The notes under the pieces are model-generated. The model did not search any database. It was not told where the DNA came from and worked only from the letters and a program-made list of their open reading frames with translations. Both the position numbers and the translations under genes were made by a program. DNA of 33,837 nucleotides from an uncultured Clostridia bacterium (lineage in GTDB: Bacteria; Bacillota; Clostridia; Oscillospirales; Oscillospiraceae), in assembly GCA_947367115.1 (NCBI GenBank), contig CANBCW010000021.1, forward strand, positions 1-33,837, given 5' to 3'. Each line of letters starts with the position of its first letter. The stretch's first letter is position 1. Positions 1-9,626 of the stretch are shown here, in pieces.

Positions 1-2150
1 GTCAGCGCGTAGGGACGGATGGTAGCGTGGGGGCAGACATAAGCACAGTTGTTGCACTGGATGCACTTGGTCTCGTCCCAGTGGGGAACGGTGACGGCAA
101 CGCCGCGCTTCTCGTAAGCGGAAGCACCCAGGGGGAACTGACCGTCGGCCAGATCTTCGAAAGCGGAAACAGGCAGGCTGTAGCCATCCATTCTGCCAAC
201 GGGGTTCAGGATGTTCTTGACCACCTTGACGGTGTCGGCGGGGCCTTCCAGCTCCAGCTCAGCCTTGACGGCCTCGGCGGTAGCCCAGTCGGCGGGAACG
301 TCGATCTTAACGTAGGCGGAAGCACCGGCATCGATGGCGTTCCAGTTCTTCTCGACAACATCCATGCCCTTCTTGGCATAGGAGCGCTCAGCGGCATCCT
401 TCATATACTTGACGGCTTCCTCACCGGGCATGACATTGGCCAGGGAGAAGAAAGCGGACTGCAGGATGGTGTTGGTACGCTTGCCCATGCCGACCTTGAT
501 GGCCAGATCAATGGCGTTGATGGTGTAGAGCTGGATGTTGTTCTCAGCGATATAGCGCTTGGAAGCGGCATCCAGATGGTGATTCAGCTCCTCCAGGGAC
601 CACTGGCAGTTGATCAGGAACACGCCGCCGGGCTTGACATCCTGAACGATCTTGAAGCCCTTGGTGATGTAGGAGGGATTGTGGCAAGCCACGAAGTCAG
701 CCTTATTGATGTAGTAGGGGGACTTGATGGGCTTGTCGCCGAAACGCAGGTGGGACACGGTGACACCGCCGGTCTTCTTGGAGTCGTACTGGAAGTAAGC
801 CTGTACATACTTGCCGGTGTGGTCGCCGATGATCTTGATGGAGTTCTTGTTAGCACCGACAGTGCCGTCGCCGCCCAGACCCCAGAACTTGCACTCAATA
901 GTGCCTTCCGCAGCGGTGTTGGGGGAGACCTTCTCATCCAGGCTCAGGTGGGTCACATCGTCAACGATGCCCAGCGTGAACTCTTCCTTGGGCTCGTCCT
1001 TAGCCAGCTCCTCGTACACGGCGAAGAAGGAGGCGGGAGTGGTGTCCTTGGAACCCAGACCGTAACGGCCGCCGACGACCTTGATGCCGCACTTGCCGGC
1101 CTTGGCCAGAGCCATGACAACATCCTGGTACAGAGGCTCGCCCTGAGAGCCGGGCTCCTTGGTGCGGTCCAGAACAGCGATCTTCTTGACGGTCTCGGGG
1201 ATGGCAGCCAGCAGCTTCTCGGAGCTCCAGGGACGGAACAGGCGAACCTTGACCAGACCGACCTTCTCGCCGTGGGCGTTCAGGTAGTCGATGACTTCCT
1301 CGATGACGTCGTTGACGGAGCCCATGGCCACAATGATGCGGTCAGCATCGGGAGCGCCGTAGTAGTTGAAGAGCTGATAGTTGGTGCCCAGCTTCTCGTT
1401 GACCTTGGCCATGTACTTCTCAACGATGGCAGGCAGAGCGTTGTAGTACTTGTTGCTGGCTTCACGGTGCTGGAAGAAGATATCGTCGTTCTCGTGGGAG
1501 CCGCGCATGGCGGGACGCTCGGGGTTCAGGGAGTGCTTGCGGAAAGCCTCAACAGCCTCCATGTTGCACATTTCCTTCAGATCCTCGTAGTCCCAGATGG
1601 CGACCTTCTGAATCTCGTGAGAGGTACGGAAGCCGTCGAAGAAGTTAATGAAGGGAACACGGCCCTCAATGGCAGCCAGGTGGGCAACAGCGCCCAGATC
1701 CATGACTTCCTGCACATTGGTCTCAGCCAGCATGGCGAAACCGGTCTGGCGGCAGGCGTACACGTCGGAGTGGTCGCCGAAGATGTTCAGAGACTGAGCA
1801 GCCACGGTACGGGCAGAGACGTGGAACACGGAGGGCAGCAGCTCACCGGCGATCTTGTACATGTTGGGGATCATCAGCAGCAGGCCCTGGGACGCGGTGT
1901 AGGTGGTGGTCAGGGCACCGGCGGCCAGAGAGCCGTGAACGGTGCCGGCGGCACCAGCTTCGGACTGCATCTCGACGACCTTGACGGTATCGCCAAAGAT
2001 GTTCTTGCGGCCGGCAGCGGACCACTGGTCCACATTGTCAGCCATGGGGCTGGAAGGGGTGATGGGATAGATGCCAGCAACCTCGGTAAAGGCGTAGCTG
2101 ACGTGGGCGGCAGCGGTATTGCCGTCCATGGTCTTAAATTTTCTAGCCAA
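1..2150 (-). CDS. nifJ: pyruvate:ferredoxin (flavodoxin) oxidoreductase, 3' end cut by window edge
   Basis: Reverse-strand reading from TTG at 2150 gives MARKFKTMDGNTAAAHVSYAFTEVAGIYPITPSSPMADNVDQW... and ...CIQCNNCAYVCPHATIRPYAL near the edge (ferredoxin-type cluster motif). RBS GGAGGT at 2164-2159. Open to the window edge. Not in the ORF track because of the TTG start and truncation. Confidence 0.95.
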   Translation of the reverse strand, partial: MARKFKTMDGNTAAAHVSYAFTEVAGIYPITPSSPMADNVDQWSAAGRKNIFGDTVKVVEMQSEAGAAGTVHGSLAAGALTTTYTASQGLLLMIPNMYKIAGELLPSVFHVSARTVAAQSLNIFGDHSDVYACRQTGFAMLAETNVQEVMDLGAVAHLAAIEGRVPFINFFDGFRTSHEIQKVAIWDYEDLKEMCNMEAVEAFRKHSLNPERPAMRGSHENDDIFFQHREASNKYYNALPAIVEKYMAKVNEKLGTNYQLFNYYGAPDADRIIVAMGSVNDVIEEVIDYLNAHGEKVGLVKVRLFRPWSSEKLLAAIPETVKKIAVLDRTKEPGSQGEPLYQDVVMALAKAGKCGIKVVGGRYGLGSKDTTPASFFAVYEELAKDEPKEEFTLGIVDDVTHLSLDEKVSPNTAAEGTIECKFWGLGGDGTVGANKNSIKIIGDHTGKYVQAYFQYDSKKTGGVTVSHLRFGDKPIKSPYYINKADFVACHNPSYITKGFKIVQDVKPGGVFLINCQWSLEELNHHLDAASKRYIAENNIQLYTINAIDLAIKVGMGKRTNTILQSAFFSLANVMPGEEAVKYMKDAAERSYAKKGMDVVEKNWNAIDAGASAYVKIDVPADWATAEAVKAELELEGPADTVKVVKNILNPVGRMDGYSLPVSAFEDLADGQFPLGASAYEKRGVAVTVPHWDETKCIQCNNCAYVCPHATIRPYAL

Positions 2151-2190
2151 AATGAATTACCTCCTAAAGTAATCAAACTTTGTCGCGTAT

Positions 2191-2219
2191 ATCATAACAC
2201 TTTCGACCCGGTTTGTAAA
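2191..2219 (-). promoter_or_regulatory. sigma70-like promoter of the PFOR gene: TTTACA (2219-2214) N17 TATGAT (2196-2191)
   Basis: Near-consensus hexamers with 17-bp spacing upstream of the RBS/TTG start. Confidence 0.6.
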
Positions 2220-2273
2220 GCGTTTCGACCCTTGGAAAAATGAAAAAACTTTATTTTCCGACATTGCCGACAG

Positions 2274-2302
2274 TTGTCTTTCGTGGGCGAATAAGTTATA
2301 AT
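2274..2302 (+). promoter_or_regulatory. sigma70-like promoter of the HAD gene: TTGTCT N17 TATAAT
   Basis: TTGTCT at 2274-2279 and TATAAT at 2297-2302, 27 bp upstream of the ATG at 2329. Confidence 0.6.
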
Positions 2303-2328
2303 GAACAAAAATCGGAAAGGATGTAAAA

Positions 2329-3024
2329 ATGGTTTATTTGCAGTACAAGGATCACTGGACAGCGGTGCCGATCCGGGGCGTTTTGTTCGACATGGATGGT
2401 GTGGTACTGGATACGGAGAAGATGTACGCCCGGTTCTGGCGGGAGGCAGCCGCGGCGCTTGGATATACTATGAGCTATGAGCAGGCTCTTGGTATGCGCA
2501 GCCTGAGCAGCACCGCCGGTCAGGCGCAGCTGGAACGCTATTTTGGCCCCGGTGTTTCAAGGGAATTATTTCGTGCCAAGCGCATTGAACTGATGGATGC
2601 TTATGTGGATGTGCATGGGGTCGATTTGAAACCGGGAATCCGGGAATTGCTGGATTACTTGGATCAGCAGGGGATCAAAAAGGCCATTACGACCTCATCT
2701 CCGTTAGAGCGGGTGCGGCGGTATATGCGGCCTTATGGACTCCTGGAGCGGTTTGACTGCCTGTGCAGCGGCGCGGACGTACCCAGAGGGAAACCGGAGC
2801 CGGACATCTATCTGCACGGCGCGGCGTGTCTTGGGCTGAAGCCGGAGGAATGTCTGGCGATTGAGGACTCCCCGGCGGGGATTTTGTCAGCCTGCCGGGC
2901 GGGGTGCAGGACGGTGATGATTCCGGATCTTGACCAGCCGGATGCGGACACGGAAAAGCTGCTGTATGCCAAGGCCGACAGCCTGACTGACGTGGTCACT
3001 CTGTTAAAAAATATTGAAAACTGA
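2329..3024 (+). CDS. HAD-superfamily phosphatase (beta-phosphoglucomutase-like subfamily)
   Basis: GVLFDMDGVVLDTE motif I, ITTSSP motif II, GKPEPDIYL and AIEDSPAGILSACRAGCRTVMIPD motifs III/IV. Confidence 0.9.
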   Translation: MVYLQYKDHWTAVPIRGVLFDMDGVVLDTEKMYARFWREAAAALGYTMSYEQALGMRSLSSTAGQAQLERYFGPGVSRELFRAKRIELMDAYVDVHGVDLKPGIRELLDYLDQQGIKKAITTSSPLERVRRYMRPYGLLERFDCLCSGADVPRGKPEPDIYLHGAACLGLKPEECLAIEDSPAGILSACRAGCRTVMIPDLDQPDADTEKLLYAKADSLTDVVTLLKNIEN

Positions 3025-3077
3025 CACAGGAAATACACATCTTTTCTGTATCCTTAGGCCATCAAGGAGGGGCGCGT

Positions 3078-3749
3078 ATGAATTACCGTATTTTGATCGC
3101 TGAGGACGAGCCTAAGCTGCGGGCTGTTCTTTGTGATTTTTTTCGGAGCCGGGGGGATCTTCCGATTCCTGCGGCTGATGGAGCCGAGGCTTTGGAGCTG
3201 GCGGAGGAGCAATCCTTTGATGGTGTACTGCTGGACATTATGATGCCGAAGATGGACGGTTTGAGCGTATGCCGTACGCTGCGCAAGCAGTCGGATGTGC
3301 CCATCATTTTCCTGACGGCTTTGTCTGACGAGGATGATAAGCTCTACGGCTATGAGCTGGGCGCTGATGACTATGTGACGAAGCCCTTCATCATGTCTGT
3401 GCTTTACGCCAAGCTTACAGCGCTGATCAACCGCAGCCGGGGAAATGTTCGAACCGGTGACCGATTGGTCGCGGGGGATATCTGCCTGATCTTATCTTCC
3501 CAGCGGGTTAAAGTGGCGGGAAAGACGATCGATCTGACCCCGAAGGAATACGCGCTGCTGGCCTGCCTGATGCAAAACCGGAACGTGGTCATGAGCCGGG
3601 AGCAGCTTCTGGTGAAATGCTGGGGCTACGATTACGAGGGCGAGGCCAGAGCGGTGGATACCCATATCAAGCGTCTGCGGGAAAAGCTGGGCGATGCCGC
3701 CGGCTGCATCAAAACCGTCATTAAGGCTGGATACAAGTTGGAGGTGTGA
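3078..3749 (+). CDS. OmpR/PhoB-family response regulator
   Basis: Receiver domain (LIAEDEPKLR, DGVLLDIMMPKMDG, YVTKPF) plus winged-helix output domain (LTPKEYALLACLMQNRNVVMSREQLL...VDTHIKRLREKLG). Confidence 0.95.
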   Translation: MNYRILIAEDEPKLRAVLCDFFRSRGDLPIPAADGAEALELAEEQSFDGVLLDIMMPKMDGLSVCRTLRKQSDVPIIFLTALSDEDDKLYGYELGADDYVTKPFIMSVLYAKLTALINRSRGNVRTGDRLVAGDICLILSSQRVKVAGKTIDLTPKEYALLACLMQNRNVVMSREQLLVKCWGYDYEGEARAVDTHIKRLREKLGDAAGCIKTVIKAGYKLEV

Positions 3750-3752
3750 GGA

Positions 3753-5594
3753 GTGGAGGATGAAAAGAAGCGCTGTTCTGTGACGAAAGCGCTGATGTGG
3801 CGAATCACGGCGCTGGCCTTAGCCCTGTGGCTGTGTATGATGTGCTGCATCACATGGGCGTGCGCGTGGGATGTGTGCCATCAATATCGCTATTGGTTCG
3901 ACGGGTATGCTAATAAGCTTGAGTACCTTACAGAAAATTGGGCGGACTACGATAAAGAGCAGATTCAAGCCATGATCTTTCAGCAGAAGGTGTCACTTTA
4001 TGTCTTCGATGGATTTCCGTTCCTGGATACATATGCCTGCGATGATGCCTATGAATATGCCATCATTTGTTTTGACCAGGTAGATATGACTGCTGCTATC
4101 CCGGGGATCACCCCCTGCCTGGTGGAAGACGGAAACTATATGTACTTCTACTACAATACCACCGGAAGCCGCAGTTCCTATCCTGAGTTTGCCTATATTG
4201 ATTTGGATGAAACCCAGTTTGGCCGTGATATTGTTGCGGAAAGCCACCTGCAGGAACAAAATTGCAGCCAGTATCAGAAGCATGATTACCAGTTTGAGCG
4301 CTTAACAGGGTGGTTTGAAGGCACCCAGTTCCATCTGGCAGAGGCGGCGAATTATCCCGATGATATGTCTCTTACAGAAGATCCGAAGGAGGAATGGATC
4401 ACCGAGGTGGATACGGCTGAGCCTGGGCAGGAATTGGTTCATATTTATCCCCATGAAATTACGATCCAGCGGGAAGCCACAGAATCCGTGTATACAGGGG
4501 ATAGGTGGTTTAATAGTCTGGAGGAAATGCTGATCAGTTGTTCCTGGAGAGATAGCGATAGTATCTTCAATGCTGTGTTTTCTCAGGGTATCCTCTTTGA
4601 AGATAATTTTGGCGGGATGTATCTGATAGGCGTTAGCGCGCAGGCCAGTCCCCTGTGGGTGGCGTTCATTGGATTGCTGAAATTCTACGCCGTGACGCTG
4701 CTGATTCTGGCGGTGGTACTGCTGTTGATCTACCGAGGTATCCGTAAAAAGCTGGTGGAGCCTATGAATCTGCTGCTGAAATATGTGGGAGAGGATTCCC
4801 AGTATATGCCGGAGCCGGAAGCATACTGGTGGGAAGAGCCGTATGAAGTCTACGTCCAGCCACGCAATGCCATCCACGAATTGAAAAAGGAGATCAATCA
4901 GCTGAATGCCGCGTTGGATTACGCTAAGGATGCGGAGGACAATCGAAAGCGAATGATCTCCAACATTACCCATGAGCTGAAAACGCCGCTGGCGGTTATC
5001 CACAGCTACGCCGAGGGACTGCAGGAGGGCAGCGCCGGGGACAATCAGGATCGGTACCTGGATGTAATTCTGGAGGAGGCCGACCAGATGGACGGCATGG
5101 TTCTGGAAATGCTGGATCTGAGCCGTCTGGAGGCTGGAAAGGTTCGGCTGGCATCGGATCGGTTTTCTCTGACGGAATTGACCAAAGGCGTGTTTGAGAA
5201 GCTGAAGCCTCTTATGCGGGAAAAAGAGCTGGAGGTGGAATACCTTTGGTCGCAGGATTATCAGATTACCGCTGACGAAGGGCGCATGGCGCAAGTGGTC
5301 ACAAACCTTGCTACCAATGCCATCAAGTATTCCCCTGAGGGTGGTAAGATCGTTGTTCAGATTTATTGGTATAATGGACGGTTCCATTTTACCATCGAAA
5401 ATCAGAGTGCCCCCATTCCGGAGAAGGATCTGGAAAAGCTGTGGGACAGCTTCTACCGTGCCGACGCGTCCCGCACGGAAAAGGGGACTGGTCTGGGTCT
5501 AACCATCACAAAGACCATTGTGGAGCTCCACGGCGGCAGCTGCGCCGCGCGGAACACGCCCAATGGCGTGCAGTTCGAGTTTGATCTGCCTTAA
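3753..5594 (+). CDS. sensor histidine kinase with large extracytoplasmic domain
   Basis: Two TM segments flanking a ~250-aa region; H-box NITHELKTPLAVIHSYAEGL, N-box VVTNLATNAIKYSPEGG, G-box GTGLGLTITK. GTG start immediately after the regulator stop. Confidence 0.93.
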   Translation: MEDEKKRCSVTKALMWRITALALALWLCMMCCITWACAWDVCHQYRYWFDGYANKLEYLTENWADYDKEQIQAMIFQQKVSLYVFDGFPFLDTYACDDAYEYAIICFDQVDMTAAIPGITPCLVEDGNYMYFYYNTTGSRSSYPEFAYIDLDETQFGRDIVAESHLQEQNCSQYQKHDYQFERLTGWFEGTQFHLAEAANYPDDMSLTEDPKEEWITEVDTAEPGQELVHIYPHEITIQREATESVYTGDRWFNSLEEMLISCSWRDSDSIFNAVFSQGILFEDNFGGMYLIGVSAQASPLWVAFIGLLKFYAVTLLILAVVLLLIYRGIRKKLVEPMNLLLKYVGEDSQYMPEPEAYWWEEPYEVYVQPRNAIHELKKEINQLNAALDYAKDAEDNRKRMISNITHELKTPLAVIHSYAEGLQEGSAGDNQDRYLDVILEEADQMDGMVLEMLDLSRLEAGKVRLASDRFSLTELTKGVFEKLKPLMREKELEVEYLWSQDYQITADEGRMAQVVTNLATNAIKYSPEGGKIVVQIYWYNGRFHFTIENQSAPIPEKDLEKLWDSFYRADASRTEKGTGLGLTITKTIVELHGGSCAARNTPNGVQFEFDLP

Positions 5595-5601
5595 CACCTG
5601 A

Positions 5602-5636
5602 CCGCCGCTGTGAACATCAGCGGCGGTTATTTTTAA
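5602..5636 (+). terminator. intrinsic terminator after histidine kinase
   Basis: ACCGCCGCTG / CAGCGGCGGT stem with TTATTTTT tract. Confidence 0.8.
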
Positions 5637-5672
5637 AAAAAGATTGCCTTTCCATTCAAAATAGAGTATGAT

Positions 5673-7220
5673 GTGAGAAAATGGGAAAAAGGGGCGATTT
5701 TGTTGATCTGCAGTGTGCATACGTTGGGCATTACGGGTATCCGTGGCAGCAGCGTTGTGGCGGAATGCTATATTTCCAACGGTCTGCCTGGGTTTGATAT
5801 CGTAGGTTTACCGGACGCGGCAGTGAAGGAAGCCCGGGAGCGTGTCCGCGCCGCGGCGAAAAATTCGGGACTGCATTTTCCGACCAGCCGCATTACGGTC
5901 AATCTGGCTCCTGCGAATTTGAAGAAAGCGGGCACTCATTATGATCTGCCTATTCTTTTGAGCATTATGGCAGCCTGCGGTGGTATTCGCAGGCCAAAGT
6001 CCACCAGCGCCTTTCTGGGTGAGGTAAGCCTGGACGGTCAGGTGCGGCCGATTTCCGGTGTGCTGCCTATGGCGCTGGCTGCTAAGCGGGATGGTATTCA
6101 AACATTGTTTGTTCCCGCGGAGAATGCTGCCGAGGCAACCTTGGCAAGAGGCCCCGCCATTATTCCCATCCGTACTGTGCGTGAACTGGCGGCTGGACTG
6201 AATGGGGAGTGTGAACTGAAGGAGGAACCCCTGTGGGTGCCCAATCGGCAGGGGAGCATGGGTCTGGACTTTAAGGACGTTCTGGGTCAGGAAAATGTGA
6301 AACGCGCGCTGGAAGTCGCTGCTGCTGGCAGCCACAATGTTCTGCTAATCGGCCCGCCCGGCTCCGGCAAGAGTATGCTCAGCAAGCGTATCCCATCCAT
6401 TTTGCCGGATATGACCTGGGGAGAATCGCTGGAAGTGACGCAAATCTACTCTGTCATGGGTGCTCTGACACCGAAGGAGCCGCTGCTGACCAAGCGGCCA
6501 TTCCGCGCACCGCATCACACTATTTCAAACGCGGGTCTTGTTGGAGGCGGCAGCAATCCCAAGCCGGGTGAGATATCTATGGCGCACAAGGGTGTGCTGT
6601 TTCTGGACGAGCTGCCTGAGTTCCGGAAGGATACCCTGGATCTGATGCGCCAGCCGTTAGAGGACGGTCAGGTCACGATTTCGAGAGTGTCCGGTGCGGT
6701 GACATATCCCGCGGAGCTTATGATGGTTTGTGCCATGAATCCATGCAAGTGCGGCTGGTACGGTGATCCTTCCGGCCGCTGCAATTGCTCGGAACAGGCG
6801 GTAGAAAACTACCGGGGCAGAATTTCAGGGCCGCTGCTGGATCGAATTGATATCGTGGTGGAAGTGCCTGCGGTGCATTTTGAAGAGCTGCGTGCAAGAG
6901 CGGAAGCGGAACCCTCTGCCGCCATCAAGGAGCGGGTGGATGCCGCGAGAAAACGGCAGAACCGGCGTTTTGGTGAACAGAGTGGTATGTGCAATGCGCG
7001 GATGGGGCCAAATGAACTGCGTCGCGTCTGCGAACTGGATGAAGCATCTGCCGCACTGATGAAGCAGGCATTTGACACCATGGGACTGACCGCCCGCAGC
7101 TATGACCGCATTTTAAAGGTTGCAAGGACGGTTGCGGATCTGGACGGAAGTGAGCAGATCCAGCCTCAGCATATCGCGGAAGCGATCCAATACCGGGCTG
7201 TGAATTTGGGTAATCGATAG
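5673..7220 (+). CDS. comM: YifB/ComM-family Mg-chelatase-like AAA ATPase (true start may be slightly downstream, near 5701)
   Basis: GITGIRGSSVVAECYISNGLPGFDIVGLPDAAVKEARERVRAA, Walker A IGPPGSGKSMLSKRIPSILP, LFLDELPEFRKDTLDLMRQPLEDG, CKCGWYGDPSGRCNCS. Confidence 0.93.
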   Translation: MRKWEKGAILLICSVHTLGITGIRGSSVVAECYISNGLPGFDIVGLPDAAVKEARERVRAAAKNSGLHFPTSRITVNLAPANLKKAGTHYDLPILLSIMAACGGIRRPKSTSAFLGEVSLDGQVRPISGVLPMALAAKRDGIQTLFVPAENAAEATLARGPAIIPIRTVRELAAGLNGECELKEEPLWVPNRQGSMGLDFKDVLGQENVKRALEVAAAGSHNVLLIGPPGSGKSMLSKRIPSILPDMTWGESLEVTQIYSVMGALTPKEPLLTKRPFRAPHHTISNAGLVGGGSNPKPGEISMAHKGVLFLDELPEFRKDTLDLMRQPLEDGQVTISRVSGAVTYPAELMMVCAMNPCKCGWYGDPSGRCNCSEQAVENYRGRISGPLLDRIDIVVEVPAVHFEELRARAEAEPSAAIKERVDAARKRQNRRFGEQSGMCNARMGPNELRRVCELDEASAALMKQAFDTMGLTARSYDRILKVARTVADLDGSEQIQPQHIAEAIQYRAVNLGNR

Positions 7221-7229
7221 GAGCGGTAC

Positions 7230-7991
7230 ATGAACGGTATTTTGTATTTTTCATCCACCGGCAATAGCCTGTTTGTGGCTCAAAAGGTGCAGCAGAGGCT
7301 TTCCGGTGAACTATGTTACATCCCTGCCTACAAAGGCAACGGCAGCGAATATGAGAAGATCATCCTCGTTTGCCCGATCTATTCCTTCGGCCTTCCTGCC
7401 CATGTGTTTGATCTGCTGCCTCGTCTTCGAGACCGGAAGGTATACATGATTTTGACATACGGTGGTATGGTTGCCGGGGCTGACCGCTTGGCATATGAAT
7501 ATGCCAGTGAGAATGGCTTGGACATACGCGGCGTTTATACCGTTAAAATGGTGGAAAACTTTACATTGACCTTTTCAACTCCGTCATTTTACAATAAGGC
7601 AGCGCTCCGAAACGCCCCGGGGGAAATTGAAAAGATTATAGCGTCAATTCGCAGGGATGACGTTCATATTCCCCCGGAAAAGAAAACAAAACGGCGGGAT
7701 TATGAAAGGAATAAAGCAAACTGGCATATGATCGCAAACGATTTTTCCGTTTCGGAGGACTGTATCCGCTGCGGAAAATGCGTAGATCTGTGTCCAAGCG
7801 GTAATATTACCATAAAAAATGGAGAAATCCGGTTTGGTCAAAGCTGTGTGGCTTGTCTTGGATGCTACCATCGTTGTCCTCAGAAGGCGATACGATACAA
7901 GAACAGGATAAAGCGTGACCGGTATTTCCATCCGGAGGTAAATGAAGCGGATCTGGGGAAAGATGTGCTGTATAAAGGAGATCATGATTGA
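7230..7991 (+). CDS. EFR1-type ferredoxin (flavodoxin-like N-terminus plus two 4Fe-4S motifs)
   Basis: GILYFSSTGNSLFVAQKV flavodoxin-like start; CIRCGKCVDLCPSGNI and CVACLGCYHRCPQKAI cluster motifs. Confidence 0.85.
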   Translation: MNGILYFSSTGNSLFVAQKVQQRLSGELCYIPAYKGNGSEYEKIILVCPIYSFGLPAHVFDLLPRLRDRKVYMILTYGGMVAGADRLAYEYASENGLDIRGVYTVKMVENFTLTFSTPSFYNKAALRNAPGEIEKIIASIRRDDVHIPPEKKTKRRDYERNKANWHMIANDFSVSEDCIRCGKCVDLCPSGNITIKNGEIRFGQSCVACLGCYHRCPQKAIRYKNRIKRDRYFHPEVNEADLGKDVLYKGDHD

Positions 7992-9181
7992 TGAACGAAA
8001 TCTTTTTGATGAAGCTGGGCGAGATCGTCCTGAAGGGCGCCAACAAGCGCCAGTTTGAAAATAAGCTGCGGCAGAATGTGCGCCGCCGCATGAAGCCCTA
8101 CGGAAATTTTGATGTGTATATCATGCAGTCCACGGTTTATGTTCAGCCTATGGACGAGGACGCGGACGTTGAGGGCGCCTGGGAAGCCTGCCACTCCATT
8201 TTCGGTGTGGTCAGCCTGTGCCGCTGCCGCCCCTGCGAGAAAAATTTGGATTCCATCTATAACGCCATAGAGGAATATCTGGGCGACGATCTGGATTGCG
8301 CCAAGTCCTTTAAGGTCGAATCCAAGCGCTCCGATAAGGCATTTCCTATGACCTCCATTGCCATTTCACAGGAAATCGGCGGGCGGCTGGCGGAGTCCCA
8401 TCCCCATGTAGAGGTGGACGTGCATCATCCTGATTATGTTGTGTATGTGGAAGTCCGTGACCTTGCAGCCTATGTTCACGGCCCCGCCGAGCCCGGTGCC
8501 GGCGGTCTGCCCACCGGTGTGGGCGGTCGGGCTATGTGCCTGCTGTCCGGTGGTATCGACTCTCCTGTTGCGGCTTATATGATGGCCAAGCGGGGCATGG
8601 AGATCGAGTGTGTTCACTTCTTCTCTTATCCCTATACCTCGCAGCTTGCTAAGGATAAGGTGTTGGAGCTGGCCAGACTTGTGACACGGTATGCCGGGCG
8701 CATGACCGTGAACATTGTCAGCTTTACACAGATTCAGGAAGCCATCCGTGATAACTGCCCGGAAGAATTCTTTACGCTTATCATGCGGCGTTTTATGATG
8801 GAGATTTCTCAGCGAATTGCGAAGGGAGACGGCTGCGGCGCGCTGATCACCGGTGAGAACTTGGGGCAGGTGGCATCTCAGACCATGGAGGCGATGACTG
8901 TTACCGGGGCAGTGGTGGACATTCCCATTTTCATGCCTTTGGTCGGTATGGATAAGGAGGAGATCGTTACCATTGCCCGAAAGATCGGGACATTGGATAC
9001 CTCCATTTTGCCTTATGAGGACTGCTGCACGGTCTTTACGCCCAAGCATCCCAAGACCAAACCGACACTGGGTCAGGTGCTGCATGCCGAACGTAATCTG
9101 GACAGGGAAGCATTGATCGCCCAGGCTCTGGAGAGCGTGGAGAAGATCACGGTGAAATATCATGATGAACCTCTGCTCTGA
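7991..9181 (+). CDS. thiI: tRNA 4-thiouridine synthase / sulfurtransferase ThiI (no C-terminal rhodanese domain)
   Basis: MNEIFLMKLGEIVLKGANKRQFENKL, THUMP region, PP-loop CLLSGGIDSPVAAYMMAKRGMEIECVHFFSYPYTS. ATG overlaps the previous stop (TGATG); the ORF track's 7988 TTG is probably not the start. Confidence 0.94.
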   Translation: MNEIFLMKLGEIVLKGANKRQFENKLRQNVRRRMKPYGNFDVYIMQSTVYVQPMDEDADVEGAWEACHSIFGVVSLCRCRPCEKNLDSIYNAIEEYLGDDLDCAKSFKVESKRSDKAFPMTSIAISQEIGGRLAESHPHVEVDVHHPDYVVYVEVRDLAAYVHGPAEPGAGGLPTGVGGRAMCLLSGGIDSPVAAYMMAKRGMEIECVHFFSYPYTSQLAKDKVLELARLVTRYAGRMTVNIVSFTQIQEAIRDNCPEEFFTLIMRRFMMEISQRIAKGDGCGALITGENLGQVASQTMEAMTVTGAVVDIPIFMPLVGMDKEEIVTIARKIGTLDTSILPYEDCCTVFTPKHPKTKPTLGQVLHAERNLDREALIAQALESVEKITVKYHDEPLL

Positions 9182-9626
9182 TGTATTACAGGCCCTGAAG
9201 GGCAAGACGCTTGCCACCGCGGAAAGCTGCACTGGCGGTGGCATTGGTGCCGCCCTTACGGCGGTACCCGGCGCGTCAAAGGTGTATGTGGGCGGTGTGG
9301 TCAGCTATACCAACGATGTCAAGCACCGGGTTCTGGGTGTGGAACAGGCAGTTCTGGATCAATACGGTGCGGTATCTGCCCCTGTGGCCGGGGCTATGGC
9401 TTCCGGGGTGCGTAATCTTATGCAGGCTGATGTTGCGGTTTCCGTCACTGGCCTTGCCGGCCCCGGGGGGGACAATTTCGGTAATCCGGTAGGCACGGTA
9501 TGCATCGGCTATGCCGATAAGCGCCAGCGCCTTGCCAAGCAGTATCATTTCTACGGCGACCGGGATGAGATCCGTGAGCAGGCTGTTCGTGCCGCTTTGG
9601 AGCTGGTTTTGGAGGTTAATTCTTGA
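9162..9626 (+). CDS. pncC: stand-alone CinA C-terminal-domain protein (nicotinamide-nucleotide amidase family)
   Basis: LATAESCTGGGIGAALTAVPGASKVYVGGVVSYTNDVKHRVLGV...VSVTGLAGPGGDNFGNPVGTVCIGYA. Confidence 0.93.
   Translation: MMNLCSDVLQALKGKTLATAESCTGGGIGAALTAVPGASKVYVGGVVSYTNDVKHRVLGVEQAVLDQYGAVSAPVAGAMASGVRNLMQADVAVSVTGLAGPGGDNFGNPVGTVCIGYADKRQRLAKQYHFYGDRDEIREQAVRAALELVLEVNS

Noticed and set aside
27-2243. 738-aa plus-strand ORF, the longest ORF at the left edge
   Set aside because: It is antisense to PFOR in a codon-biased region. Its translation is low-complexity Gly/Val/Leu/Asp-rich with no recognisable domain, while the minus strand encodes clear PFOR motifs.
4302-5387. 361-aa minus-strand ORF
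   Set aside because: Antisense shadow of the histidine kinase; no RBS or domain.
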